DNA from: Solibacillus isronensis
Lineage (GTDB): Bacteria; Bacillota; Bacilli; Bacillales_A; Planococcaceae
Direction of reading: 5' to 3'
DNA: 64,000 nucleotides
NCBI RefSeq assembly: GCF_900168685.1
Contig: NZ_FVZN01000012.1
Location: 124,001 to 188,000, forward strand
Shown: piece by piece, positions 39,613 through 49,382 of the stretch
How the letters are laid out: each line of letters begins with the position of its first letter
Position numbering within the stretch: the stretch's first letter is position 1
Notes under the pieces: model-generated
What the model was told of the DNA's origin: nothing
The model's input: the letters and a program-made list of their open reading frames with translations, nothing else
Databases searched by the model: none
Position numbers and translations under genes: made by a program

Positions 39613-40760
39613 ATGGCGAAAATTAGTCAAGAAAGCATTGACCTAATTAGAAATGTACCAATGGTTGAAGTTGCACAAGCGTTAGGATTACCAATGAAGC
39701 AAATCGGAAAACAGATTTTTATTCCTTGTCCTAATCCTGATCACGCTGAAGGTGCTATGGAACATTGCTGCATCGAAACACGAAAGAATATCATGAAATG
39801 TTTTACTTGTACTGATACATCGGCTAATAATGCGATCGGCTTTTTTGCTTGGCATAAGTTTGGTAAGTCTGATGGTGTATTCAAGCAATCAATTCAAGGT
39901 ATTGCAGAGCTTTTAAAGATTGAAATTTATGATGAAACAGGCAAAGTAATCGTTGCTGGTAATAAAGACTACGTTCCTTCTGTAAAAGTCGTGAGCGAAA
40001 GTTTACAGCCACAAGAACCACGTATTTTAGATGCTGTATATCGAGCATTTTTAAATCTGTGTCCTTTACGTACTGAACATCATAAAGAGTTATTAGAGCG
40101 CGGCTATCGTCAAGATGAATTGAATCTATATATGTTTAGATCAGTTCCAACTTATGATGAATGGCTACCAATTTACAAAACGCTCATGGAGAAAAATTAT
40201 CCTCTTGAACGAGTACCAGGATTCTCTCAAATTTTTCAACCCGATTATTACAAACAGTCGAAATTCCCTGCTCATTTAGGTGAAGCGGGTGAAATTTCTA
40301 CGGAAAAAGGCGTTGTTAAAGGCAAATGGCATTATGTTTGTACGAGTATGAAGGGCTATTTTATTCCTGTATTTGATGAATACGGGTATATCATTCGTTT
40401 ACGTATTCGTAAAGACGAGGGATCGCCTAAATACATTTGGTTCAGTTCTCAGCACAATGTTGAAAGTGAAACCAATATTAAGTATTTAAGACGAAATGGT
40501 GCTTCAAGTGGAGCGCCAATGTCTATCGCTGTGCCTCCTGCAGTAATGAAAGTATGGTCGAAAGGGCGACACATTACAGAAGTTTGTCCTATGAAGTCAT
40601 TACTCGTAACTGAGGGAGAGCATAAAGCATACATCTCGTCTAAAACATTTGGTTTACCGGTTGTGGGTCTTCCAGGAGCCGGGAACTATGAGGAATTTCT
40701 AATGAGATTGCAAGAGTGGAAATATGTTAAGAAGCTAATCACTGCTTATGACATGGATAC
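39613..40760 (+). CDS. DnaG-like primase, exon 1 (CHC2 zinc finger and Toprim)
   Basis: This 5' part of a bacterial-type primase gene includes a zinc-binding region 'IFIPCPNPDHAEG' and 'MKCFTCTD' (about residues 35-66) and, after an RNA-polymerase-like middle, the Toprim start 'SLLVTEGEHKAY' near 333. It ends in 'TAYDMDT' near 380. Just after the DMD acidic pair the coding sequence meets GTGCG, the 5' end of a group II intron (40761). Joined to exon 2 at 43570 the frame gives 465 residues in phase ('YDMDTRHILQSKDD'). Unspliced RNA would yield only a truncated, probably inactive protein. It would prime the plasmid lagging strand. Confidence 0.78.
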
Positions 40761-43569
40761 GTGCGTTCTGTTCTAAGCCCAATACATTGTAGAAATACAA
40801 GTAGAAAAGCCTAGGAATAGCGATACTTTCTCTTATATAGAGAAAACGTTATTTAACTCATTTTCTGAATTGGTAGGTGAAATCCCTACTTAACATGAAA
40901 GCAGGCATGGTTACCCTAATACTCCGACATGCGAGATGAAATCCTAAAACTCATTTTGTATGAAGCTCGGTGAAGTCGCAGAAAAACAGACCTGAAAAGC
41001 GGTTAGTGAAATATGCGGGGGGCTAGTAATTGTCATGGCGAGGTACACTTTATAAAAAAGTTGAAACGAATACCCTTACTAACGACTCGTAATGTCGAGT
41101 TTGGCGAATAACAAGCCATTCGGTCTTGAAAAAGATTTTAGTTGTGGTCATAATCTGGTGTCCGATTATGACGACTTTCAACCAATATAGGTTGTTAGCT
41201 TCAAATCCGCCTGCTGTGGGTGAAGAAGTAACTAACGGGTTAAAGGGTGCGCCTAAAACAATGAAGTAAAGCTAAGAAAATGGGAACAGAAGAAGCTAGT
41301 TAGGTGGAGTTTGTAGGAGAACTATGAAACCTCGATGGTAGGAAATGACCATTTAATACTAGTGGCAGCAGCCCGTAGTAGCGTTGAAGCAGAGTAATGC
41401 CTGTGGAGCAAAGGGGCATAGTCTTAATTACATTGCAAACAAGATATTACGTCAATTAAATGGGATGCCGTTGTGCAAAACCGATTTTTCAAAAGGAAGG
41501 AGTGATTCTTCCTAATGATACGAAACCATTTTATAAGAAATGAAAAGGATTTAAGAAAATTCCAAGATGAATTATATTCAACAGCTAAAAAGAAAACTGA
41601 CGAAAACAAGAGGTTACACTTCAAGGACTTGTTAGAGGTCGTCTCGTCCAGAGTAACTATCACAACAGCCATACACAACATTAAAGCCAATAAAGGAAGT
41701 AAAACGGCAGGTGTTGATGGTATGAAGATTGATGATTACCTGCAGAAAGGTTACGAAACAGTAATCAACGAGATTCAATCGCTCATTTTAGACTATAAGC
41801 CACAAATGGTAAAACGTGTCTATATCAATAAAGCCAACTCAAATAAGAAGAGACCTTTAGGTATACCAACTATCATTGACCGAATCATTCAAGAATGCGT
41901 TCGATTAGTAATAGAGCCAATACTTGAAGCACAATTCTTTAAACATTCATACGGCTTTAGACCATATAGAGATTCTAGTCAAGCAATTGCCAGAACGAAA
42001 TCATTGGTTTCAACTACCGGCTACAAATGGGTGATCGAAGGCGACATTAAAGGTTTCTTCGACAACATTAACCACAGAAAACTTCTTGAAAGCCTGTGGA
42101 ACATGGGAATAAAAGATAGAAGAATTTTAATGATAATAAAAGCCATGCTTGAAGCGGGAATATTAAATGAGAAGGATAAAAATAACATAGGCACACCACA
42201 AGGAGGAATTATCTCTCCTTTACTGGCAAATGTTTACCTTCACTCCCTCGACACATGGGTAACAAGAGAGTGGGAAAATAAGAAAACGCGACATAATTAC
42301 AAGGACAACGACAGCAGATTACGTGCACTAAGAACGTCATCCAACCTTAAACCTGCGTATTTTGTAAGATATGCCGATGATTGGATTCTAATTACAGATT
42401 CAAAAATTAACGCTGAAAAGTGGAAATATAGAATCGACCACTACTTGAAGAACACATTAAAAATCGAACTATCTGAGGAAAAGACTTTAATCACTAACAT
42501 TACTAAGCGAGCCATAAGTTTTCTAGGTTTCGAGATAAAAGCTATGAAAAGAGAAAATAGCGGTAAGGTGAACAAAAAATTAATAACAGTTTCCAGACCT
42601 GACAGACAGAAAGTTAAACAAAAGGTCGCTGGCATTAAGAAATTAATACGAGATATTAAGTCTTGTGAAACCAGAAAGGAAATCGTTCACCAAATCAATA
42701 TTATTAACCTAACTATTAGAGGAATTATCCAATATTACAACAATGCAACCTTAATCAATAAAGAATTAGCTAAGTACTCACATCACCTAGCGTTCATGGT
42801 GACAAGGTATCTCCGAAGGCGAATAAACGTAGAAATAGTACCTGCAAAATCGGTGAACAACTTATTGTCTGTTCACGAAAACCGCAATCAACTAATTCCA
42901 GCTATTCGCTACAACGGACTTCTAATCGGTGTTACAAATATAGGTTTCTGTTCTTTCCAAAAACCAACATATAAAAACCCATTAGAAACGCCTTACTCCG
43001 AAAATGGAAGGACACTCTACCAATCAAGAACTGGTAAGAAGCCACTGAAAGAACGAGCAGACGAACTAATCACTGCTCAGTTGTCTAAGAAAACTTTAAT
43101 CAACAACACTTTCCGAAATTTCGAGTACGTTATGAATCGCTGTTACGCTTATAACAGGGACAAAGGTAAATGTCGCATATGTGGTGAACACGTCAGAACA
43201 TATGAAGTGAACACACATCACATCAACCGCAAATTACCAATCGCCCTAATTAACAAGGTGAATAACCTAGCTACAACACATGAAGGTTGTCATAAGATGA
43301 TTCACTCTAATAAAGACTTTTCTAGCATAGTAAGTCCGAAAACTTGGAAGAAAATCTTAGTACTTAGGGAAAAGGCTACGAAATAAGACGTTAATGCTTG
43401 TAAGCAAAATTAAGATGGAACGCCGTATGCGATGAAAGTCGCACGTACGGTGTGAGTGGGGGGAAAATGAGTAACCTTAACAGGCGAGCTGAAGGCGAAA
43501 ATTACCTATCCAGCCCGTAATGGGTAGACGCTATCTTCGATTCCTCAACCTAACGGTCGGATAGAAGAC
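40761..43569 (+). mobile_element. Group II intron in the primase Toprim motif
   Basis: The 5' end is GTGCG at 40761; a domain V-like hairpin 'GCCGTATGCGATGAAAGTCG' lies at about 43418-43454. A final hairpin CTATC..GATAG ends in AAGAC (43569), which restores the primase frame. About 75 nt lie between the domain V-like hairpin and that last hairpin, longer than usual, with an additional small hairpin (43495-43516). The 3' end is inferred from frame restoration. Confidence 0.75.
41515..43386 (+). CDS. ltrA: Group II intron reverse transcriptase/maturase with HNH domain
   Basis: This 623-residue multifunctional protein has an RT core with 'YGFRPYRDSSQA', 'VIEGDIKGFFDNINH' (first catalytic Asp), 'GTPQGGIISPLLANVYL', and 'YFVRYADDWILI' (YADD). 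A maturase X domain follows ('IRGIIQYYNNATLIN'). The C-terminal HNH endonuclease has 'CRICGEHV..' , 'NTHHINRKLP' and 'THEGCHKMIH'. All motifs are intact, so retrohoming is possible. It lies in intron domain IV, with a start behind AAGGAAGGAG. Confidence 0.92.
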   Translation: MIRNHFIRNEKDLRKFQDELYSTAKKKTDENKRLHFKDLLEVVSSRVTITTAIHNIKANKGSKTAGVDGMKIDDYLQKGYETVINEIQSLILDYKPQMVKRVYINKANSNKKRPLGIPTIIDRIIQECVRLVIEPILEAQFFKHSYGFRPYRDSSQAIARTKSLVSTTGYKWVIEGDIKGFFDNINHRKLLESLWNMGIKDRRILMIIKAMLEAGILNEKDKNNIGTPQGGIISPLLANVYLHSLDTWVTREWENKKTRHNYKDNDSRLRALRTSSNLKPAYFVRYADDWILITDSKINAEKWKYRIDHYLKNTLKIELSEEKTLITNITKRAISFLGFEIKAMKRENSGKVNKKLITVSRPDRQKVKQKVAGIKKLIRDIKSCETRKEIVHQINIINLTIRGIIQYYNNATLINKELAKYSHHLAFMVTRYLRRRINVEIVPAKSVNNLLSVHENRNQLIPAIRYNGLLIGVTNIGFCSFQKPTYKNPLETPYSENGRTLYQSRTGKKPLKERADELITAQLSKKTLINNTFRNFEYVMNRCYAYNRDKGKCRICGEHVRTYEVNTHHINRKLPIALINKVNNLATTHEGCHKMIHSNKDFSSIVSPKTWKKILVLREKATK

Positions 43570-43819
43570 GCGTCACATCCTTCAATCTAAAGACGACACA
43601 TTAAAAGGGCAGAAAAAAATGCAGTCCCTTTATAACATTGTTCGTGATTTTTCAGTTGAAGTATCTAAATTAGATATTTTAAACGTGATCTGGACTTGGA
43701 ATATTGAAGATGGCAAGGGGCTTGATGATTTAATTAAGAATCGTAAGCTGCCTATCGAATTGAGTTTAAGAAATGGCTCAAAACGCGCTGTTACATTCCA
43801 AAACATTCACGAACTTTAA
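43570..43819 (+). CDS. DnaG-like primase, exon 2
   Basis: After intron removal this continues the Toprim domain: 'RHILQSKDDTLKGQKKM', then 'VRDFSVEVSKLDILNVIWTW' and the end 'AVTFQNIHEL'. Exon 1 ends in phase after AC of a Thr codon; the first base here (G) completes ACG, giving 465 residues in total with no stop. This supports both splice sites. Alone it has no good SD, so it is not expected to be translated without splicing. Confidence 0.7.
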
Positions 43820-43866
43820 TCATGATAATAATAAAACGACAAATAAACTTTAGGAGAGATATTGAA

Positions 43867-44340
43867 ATGAACGTAATTACAGCGGTAGGACGATTAACAA
43901 AGGATGTTGAATTAAAGCATACTAGCGGCTCAGGTATACCTTATGCACGCGTAACGCTTGCGGTGAACGATGGTATTTTTAAAGACGGTAAAGAAGGTAC
44001 TGACTGGATGCCCCTATTGCTATGGCAAAAAAACGCTGAAAATACTTCTAAGTATGTAGGCAAGGGGAGTCTGGTTTCAATACGTGGTCGTTACGAGTCT
44101 AATAATTACCAAGGTCAAGACGGCAAAACCGTTTATGGCCATGACATTGTTGTTGAAGAAATTCGTTTCTTAGATAAAAAGGAAACGTCTACTCAACCTC
44201 AACAGTCGGCTGATCCTTCTATTGCTAATCAACAAACTCAATCACAAGCTTACCAACAGAATCAGCAACCGTCACAACAGGGTTATAATCCTGCTGTTTC
44301 AAATGCTGGCTCACCTGATGGCTTCGGTTTTAATCGTTAA
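43867..44340 (+). CDS. ssb: Single-stranded DNA-binding protein, atypical tail
   Basis: This 157-residue OB-fold SSB starts at ATG 43867 (MNVITAVGRLTKDVELKHT) behind TAGGAGAG. Typical strands are 'PYARVTLAVNDGIF', 'WMPLLLWQKNAENTSKYVGK' and 'SLVSIRGRYESNNYQ'. The tail is Gln-rich as usual but ends 'GSPDGFGFNR', not the acidic DDDxPF tip that recruits partner proteins. So it may bind host factors poorly. It lies between the primase and the beta clamp, as part of the plasmid replication set. Confidence 0.9.
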   Translation: MNVITAVGRLTKDVELKHTSGSGIPYARVTLAVNDGIFKDGKEGTDWMPLLLWQKNAENTSKYVGKGSLVSIRGRYESNNYQGQDGKTVYGHDIVVEEIRFLDKKETSTQPQQSADPSIANQQTQSQAYQQNQQPSQQGYNPAVSNAGSPDGFGFNR

Positions 44341-44380
44341 TTACAAACTACAACACTAATCTGACAAAAATAATTTATAG

Positions 44381-44432
44381 AAAACGAACAGTCGAGCTTA
44401 TTTTAGCTTATTAGAACTGTTCGTTTTTAAAA
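44381..44432 (+). terminator. Leader terminator before dnaN
   Basis: AAAACGAACAGT (44381-44392) pairs with ACTGTTCGTTTT (44416-44427) around an AGCT-TATTTT-AGCT inner hairpin, followed by Ts. The dnaN SD (TAGGAGAG) starts a few nt later, so read-through is needed. Confidence 0.75.
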
Positions 44433-44447
44433 TAGGAGAGAATATAT

Positions 44448-45566
44448 ATGAAAATCACATTAAAAAATAAAGAAGTTATCGTTAAGGAAATTCGTTCATT
44501 ATCAAAGAACGCTAAAAATGATGTTATCAAAGTGACAGCTGCAGAGGACCATTTGGTATTACAATCCGGGAACGGTGATATTTTTGCATCGAAAACTGTT
44601 TTAGATAGCATCGTTGGTAATGATGAATTAGTTACTATTTTTACGGTTGAACAACCAGGTGAAATGCTATTGGATTTACAGTTTTTAAGCGTACTTTCTA
44701 ACTTAGTGGAGGACGAAGTTGTATTATCAGTCGCGGATAATGCTCTTAACATTCGAACTACATCGGTTAATTTAAAGCTTAATCTAAAATCTGATGAAGT
44801 ATTTACGCCAGCACCGACTTGTGAACTAAAGCCATATTTGCCAACACTTCCAAAAAGCTTCTATACGGAGCTTTTACAAAACATAGGTTATGCGTGCGAA
44901 TCAAGTGATAAAGCATCGCGCCCACAACTTAGAGGTATCAACCTTGTTTCAAATGGGGAGCGTTTAATCGCTACAGGTACAGATAGTCGCCGCGCTGCAT
45001 TGTTCAATATCGAATTAAAAACTGACGAAATCCCTTCAATCGTTGTGCACAATAAATACTTATCAGACGCGTTATCATTGTTTAGTGAAGAAGAAATCTT
45101 ATCTGAAATCGGTAATGGTTTCCTTGTATTAAAACAAGAAAATGTAACTGTATATGTAAAACTGTTAGATGGTACTTATCCAAATGTAGCACCATTATTC
45201 AGTATTTCGGAAAAGTCATTTAGAGCACAGGTTGATGTAAAATCACTTAAAAATGTACTAAAATTAATCGACTCATTCAGTGGTATTTCGAAAGAAAAGG
45301 ACGATGCTAAAAAGATCGTTCGTTTCTCAGCTGTAGAATCGGGCTTAAACGTACAATGTATTCACCAGGGCGGTGAGTTCAGTACTGTTTTACCGATTGC
45401 GTCAGTAACCGGAACATTACCTGAAACGTTTAACGTCAACGTACAATTCTTGAAAGAGGCAATTGCTACAGGCAATGAAACGATCATCTTAACATTTGAT
45501 GGTCCAAAATTGTATGTCAGCACAGTTCCTTCATTACAACAAGTGATTATGGGTACACGAATTTAA
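44448..45566 (+). CDS. dnaN: Plasmid-encoded DNA polymerase III beta clamp
   Basis: This 372-residue protein has the length and three-domain layout of DnaN. Recognisable are 'PQLRGINLVSNGERLIATGTDSRRAA' split over domain II, 'VYVKLLDGTYPNVAPL' and the C-terminal 'LYVSTVPSLQQVIMGTRI' in place of the usual Met-Pro-Val/Met-Arg ending. A separate clamp would let the plasmid organise its own replisome. Three plasmid proteins carry QxxLF clamp motifs (28252, 60388 and 60754 genes). The SD TAGGAGAG is directly downstream of a leader terminator. Confidence 0.88.
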   Translation: MKITLKNKEVIVKEIRSLSKNAKNDVIKVTAAEDHLVLQSGNGDIFASKTVLDSIVGNDELVTIFTVEQPGEMLLDLQFLSVLSNLVEDEVVLSVADNALNIRTTSVNLKLNLKSDEVFTPAPTCELKPYLPTLPKSFYTELLQNIGYACESSDKASRPQLRGINLVSNGERLIATGTDSRRAALFNIELKTDEIPSIVVHNKYLSDALSLFSEEEILSEIGNGFLVLKQENVTVYVKLLDGTYPNVAPLFSISEKSFRAQVDVKSLKNVLKLIDSFSGISKEKDDAKKIVRFSAVESGLNVQCIHQGGEFSTVLPIASVTGTLPETFNVNVQFLKEAIATGNETIILTFDGPKLYVSTVPSLQQVIMGTRI

Positions 45567-45611
45567 TTTTTAAACACGACAAATACGAATAAGCCGCTTT
45601 AAAGAACGGTT

Positions 45612-45675
45612 CTTACGACACTTTATTTTCATTCAGCTTTGCTAATGGAATAGAGTGTCTTTTTCTTTATTGCGA
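45612..45675 (+). terminator. Leader hairpins before the 45709 gene
   Basis: A small hairpin AAGAAC/GGTTCTT is followed by GACACTTTATT..AATAGAGTGTC with a 20-nt loop and a TTTTTCTTT run. The start codon lies about 50 nt on. Same plan as L1-L5, but no clear promoter seen. Confidence 0.6.
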
Positions 45676-45708
45676 GCAACTAAACATGACAAGGTGGAAT
45701 ATTAAATT

Positions 45709-45969
45709 ATGAAAAAAACAACTACAACTTCAAACATCGAAAAATTAGAAATGCGTCTTAACAACAAACATAAATCTTTCTTTTACCGTCACTTACGTTC
45801 AAAAGGTAACTTTTTATCATTCAATGAGGAAAGTAAGGAACATCATTATGCTGTAAATGTAGATGCAGAATTTTTAGAGGAAGTTTTAGAGCCAACCGCT
45901 TTCAACGGATTAGCAACACTATATGTAACGATTCGTGATGGCGCGGTAAAAGTGTTAAAAGCTTTCTAA
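45709..45969 (+). CDS. Small hypothetical protein
   Basis: This 86-residue soluble protein is basic at the start ('MKKTTTTSNIEKLEMRLNNK') and has a compact alpha/beta remainder ('HHYAVNVDAEFLEEVLE', 'LATLYVTIRDGAVKVLKAF'). It lies after dnaN behind its own hairpin leader and is followed by a terminator that a group IIC intron has invaded. There is an AAGGTGG SD. No family is recognised; a replication accessory role is guessed from context. Confidence 0.65.
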   Translation: MKKTTTTSNIEKLEMRLNNKHKSFFYRHLRSKGNFLSFNEESKEHHYAVNVDAEFLEEVLEPTAFNGLATLYVTIRDGAVKVLKAF

Positions 45970-46000
45970 AAGCTATTTTTAAGGAGAATATACGAGATAT

Positions 46001-46029
46001 GCAGTGGTTTATATACCGCTGCTTTTTTT
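46001..46029 (+). terminator. Intrinsic terminator used as a group IIC intron target
   Basis: GCAGTGG..CCGCTGC (46001-46022) with seven Ts. The intron 5' end (GTGTG) begins at 46032, directly after the T-run. Confidence 0.8.
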
Positions 46030-46031
46030 AT

Positions 46032-47884
46032 GTGTGCCAGGCATGGCAACTATCTAGGTGGTGAAAGTCCACTGTGGGGGTACACATCGACCAACCACTA
46101 AGGAAGCGCAAGGTACTTATCGTGAGGTAAGGGCTGGAGGAAGCGTGGAATAAAATCTTGGCTCGACGAACAGAAATCTGATACCAAGGCTCTACAAAGG
46201 GATAAGGCTCCATAACAAGTCAAAGTCCAAAAAGATGTGCGTAACTTTGTAGGGTAAATCAGGCGAGTAAAAGAGGAAAGATAGTTGTCTTACCCTGGGA
46301 GGTCTTGCGGATGTACATAAGTACAGTCGAAAACGGTTAGTCGCAAGAAGTCAGCAGAAGCCATAGTAATGACCTTTGGTCATGAAGGGCTGAACAATTT
46401 ATAGTGTTTCAACGCCACGAATGCGTAAGTGACGAACTCCGAATGTGTTAATGGTGAAAGCATGAGCGTATCTCAAAGGATAACCAAAATGGAGATATTA
46501 CTTACTACGTGAGAGGGAAGGAGAAACGAGTGTGCAACTATTGGAGAAGATTCTAAGTAACCAAAATATGAATGAAGCTTACTTACGCGTCTATAGAAAT
46601 AAAGGTGCAAGTGGGGTCGATGGAATAACGGTTGATGAACTGAAAAAGTATCTGAAAGAGAATAAAGATGAGCTACGTCAGCGCATCAGAACAAGAAAAT
46701 ACCAACCACAAGCTGCCTTACGAGTGGAAATCCCAAAAGAAAATGGAAAGATGCGCAAACTGGGAATACCAACAGTAGTGGATAGGGTCGTTCAACAAGC
46801 TATACATCAAGTACTTAGTCCGATATTTGAAAAACAGTTCAGTGAATACAGTTACGGCTTTAGACCAAAAAGAAGTTGTGAGATGGCAATTATAAAGAGT
46901 TTGGAATTTCTGAATGACGGATACGATTGGATAGTGGACATTGACCTTGAAAGATTTTTCGATACTGTCCACCATGATAAACTCATGCGAATTATATCCA
47001 CTACAATAGATGATGGAGATGTCATTTCTTTAATAAGGAAATACTTGGTCAGTGGGGTTATGGTAAATGGCAAATATGAAGAAACACCAATTGGAACTCC
47101 GCAAGGAGGAAACCTCAGCCCACTGTTGAGTAACATTATGTTGAACGAACTAGATAAGGAACTTGAAAGTAGAGGACTCCAATTCGTGAGATACGCGGAT
47201 GACGCCCTTATCTTCGTGAAGAGTGAGAAAGCCGCAAATAGAGTGATGGAATCAACCGTGAGGTTTATAGAAAAGAAATTAGGATTGATAGTTAATGTAG
47301 AAAAGAGTAAAATCGCTCGCCCAAAAGATTTGAAATTCTTGGGATTTGGATATTATTTCGATTCCAAAAACAAGAACTATCAAGTAAGACCACATCCAAT
47401 GTCAGTGCAGAAATTTCAAAGAAAGCTTCGCCAACTAACAAAGCGAAACTGGAGCATACCGTTAGACTACCGAATATTGAAACTAAAACAAGTCATATTT
47501 GGATGGGTAAATTACTTTAGAATCGCAAATATGAAAACCGCAATGGGCCGAATTGATGAGAAGTTACGCTCAAGAATAAGGGTAATCATTTGGAAACAAT
47601 GGAAAGTACCGAGGAAACAGATAAAGTCGTTAATTCAACTAGGGATACCTGAAGAAGAAGCCAAAGGCTTAACATACTGTAGGAAAGGTTATCGGTATAT
47701 CGGATTATCGAAAGTTGTTCAAAGAGCAATCTCAAATAAAAGGTTAAAGCAGAGGGGCATACCCTCTGCTTTAGAACGGTACTTAGAAGTCTACACTGTA
47801 ATATAAATTGAAACGCCGTATACGTGAACCGTACGTACGGTGTTGTGAGAGGGGCGAAAATAAGTTAACTTATTTTCTCTCTAC
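46032..47884 (+). mobile_element. Group IIC intron inserted after a terminator
   Basis: The 5' end GTGTGCCAGG follows a terminator hairpin, the hallmark of class C targets. A domain V-like hairpin 'CGCCGTATACGTGAACCGTA' is at about 47812-47845. The domain VI hairpin GAAAATAAGTTAACTTATTTTC ends in CTCTCTAC near 47884. The maturase is short and lacks an endonuclease domain, also typical of class C. Confidence 0.82.
46532..47806 (+). CDS. ltrA: Group IIC intron reverse transcriptase/maturase
   Basis: This 424-residue RT-maturase has an RT core: 'YSYGFRPKRSCEMAI', 'YDWIVDIDLERFFDTVHH', 'GTPQGGNLSPLLSNIMLN', and 'QFVRYADDALIFV' (YADD). A group II maturase domain ends 'WKQWKVPRKQIKSLIQLG'. There is no HNH, as usual in class C. 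The start is GTG 46532 behind GGAAGGAG. All catalytic motifs are present, so it is likely active. It is unlike the 41515 enzyme and belongs to another lineage. Confidence 0.93.
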   Translation: MQLLEKILSNQNMNEAYLRVYRNKGASGVDGITVDELKKYLKENKDELRQRIRTRKYQPQAALRVEIPKENGKMRKLGIPTVVDRVVQQAIHQVLSPIFEKQFSEYSYGFRPKRSCEMAIIKSLEFLNDGYDWIVDIDLERFFDTVHHDKLMRIISTTIDDGDVISLIRKYLVSGVMVNGKYEETPIGTPQGGNLSPLLSNIMLNELDKELESRGLQFVRYADDALIFVKSEKAANRVMESTVRFIEKKLGLIVNVEKSKIARPKDLKFLGFGYYFDSKNKNYQVRPHPMSVQKFQRKLRQLTKRNWSIPLDYRILKLKQVIFGWVNYFRIANMKTAMGRIDEKLRSRIRVIIWKQWKVPRKQIKSLIQLGIPEEEAKGLTYCRKGYRYIGLSKVVQRAISNKRLKQRGIPSALERYLEVYTVI

Positions 47885-47907
47885 TCGATTAAGGAGATAG
47901 ATGAACT

Positions 47908-48848
47908 ATGACGACTAATTATCAATTAATGCTAGATTTTATAGATGGAAAACACACTTTATGGCAGGTGACGAAAAAGACAGATGTTACTTGTCGCCAA
48001 TTAGCCGATCGCCATTATTCTAGGCAGACAGTAGGGGCCACGAGTTTTTGCCGACCAGGAAAGAATTACGTATTGCGTACAGCTGCCGGTGATGCTGTTT
48101 TGTTGGTTGGTACTCTAAATTTCGTGACGATTGCTTTTCAGCGATTGAATGCACCTTATTTCGTAATGAAAGTGAGCATTTGAGCAGTGATTTAATTATC
48201 CTTGCTTCATTAATGACCTTTGAACATTTCAAAAAGGACAATGCACCAATGACTTTGCTTACGTATGTGGACCAGAAAAGTGTGAAATCCTCAAATGCGG
48301 GTTATTGCTACTTGAAAGCTGGCTATAAAAAGTTAGAGCATAAAAGCAGTAAGGGGCTACTAGCATTTACAGTGACGTATGACGATCTACTTGAAAAGGT
48401 ACGTGAGCTCGTTTCAAAAGAACGTTGGTACCAAGATTTATCGGGGAGATTAGAGCGTATCCAATGGCAACAGCAAATGATGAATGAAGCATTTAGTGAA
48501 TATGAGTTTGATATGGCCGTCGATTACGCAAACATGGCTTATCAAGAATTTCATAGCTTATTAAACAGTGTTTCAAAAATATTTGATATGTCATTTGAAC
48601 ATGCAGCACATTTCGTTAAGAGCATGGTTAAAATGCGTTATGAGAGTAATGTAAATATGGAGGACTTGTATATCACCTTAACCGAGTGGAACAGCTTAGA
48701 ATGGACGCCTGAGCTTCAGAGCGTCATTGAAAAGGTTGAACAATTACTTACTATTTGCATTTTCACAAGTGAAAGGTTTCATATGGAGGAATCCATGAGT
48801 TTGCATTATTTGAACTGGATTGAACATGAAAATCATAGCTTTATATGA
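47908..48848 (+). pseudogene. Frameshifted GNAT-like hypothetical gene
   Basis: Two frames make one protein. The first (from ATG 47908) has 'VTCRQLADRHYSRQTVGATS'. Near 48100 it leaves frame; the other frame continues 'WYSKFRDDCFSAIECTLFR' and 'SEHLSSDLIILASLMTFEHF', then 'GYCYLKAGYK' and a helical C-terminus to 48848. This order (RHYSR, W-x-R-D, ECTLFRNE, GYCYLKAGYK) is that of a phage/plasmid family of GNAT-like fold. One extra base near 48095-48110 would explain it; it may be a true mutation or a sequence error. It lies directly after the group IIC intron with SD AAGGAG. Confidence 0.72.
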
Positions 48849-48890
48849 AAAAGCCAAATATAACGAGTAATTTTACTTAAAAAATATAAC

Positions 48891-48936
48891 AAAGGATTGT
48901 TACGCTTCATTATGAAATCGTAGCAATCCTTTTTAT
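48891..48936 (+). terminator. Intrinsic terminator of the replication operon
   Basis: AAAGGATTGTTACG pairs with CGTAGCAATCCTTT (one mismatch), followed by a TTTTTATTTT run. This is the end of the long plus-strand block. Confidence 0.8.
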
Positions 48937-48971
48937 TTTAGGTGTTAAAATTTATTTTAAATACCTTTGTA

Positions 48972-49382
48972 TTAGGCGAAGAATTTTATATTAAAACCTA
49001 AATGCCTGACAATTTCAGTTTGAGCTTCATTAAATACTTTAATCTCTATATAAAGAGAACGCTCAAGATCTCCTAGTTTGTTATAACCTATAACATTTTG
49101 TTTTAATTCATTTTTTTTGATAAGGATTGACGGAACTTCTAATGACTCAATTGTTTCACCATCTTCATTCTCATCTCTTCCAAATTTTACGAGAATATTT
49201 TGTTCAAATTTATTTTTTATATCAAATAAAACATATAATTTTTTCTCAACTTCTTCAAAGTATATTCTTACAAATTGAATAAACAAGGCATCGTCATTTA
49301 TTACATTGAAATAAAAACTTACATCATCTTCACTAACTGTAGTACCATTTGTAAAATCAAAATTAAGTATTTCTTTTTTCAT
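48972..49382 (-). CDS. Hypothetical acidic protein
   Basis: This 136-residue soluble, acidic protein has many alternating beta strands ('LFIQFVRIYFEEVEKKLYV', 'NILVKFGRDENEDG', 'SLYIEIKVFNEAQTE'), as in an immunoglobulin- or jelly-roll-like fold. It has an SD GGGAGG just before the ATG. It is divergent to the secreted-protein gene at 49491. The family is unknown. Confidence 0.65.
   Translation of the reverse strand: MKKEILNFDFTNGTTVSEDDVSFYFNVINDDALFIQFVRIYFEEVEKKLYVLFDIKNKFEQNILVKFGRDENEDGETIESLEVPSILIKKNELKQNVIGYNKLGDLERSLYIEIKVFNEAQTEIVRHLGFNIKFFA

Noticed and set aside
46028-46213. Small minus-strand gene at the group IIC intron start
   Set aside because: It lies in the conserved domain I of the intron RNA, and no SD is seen.
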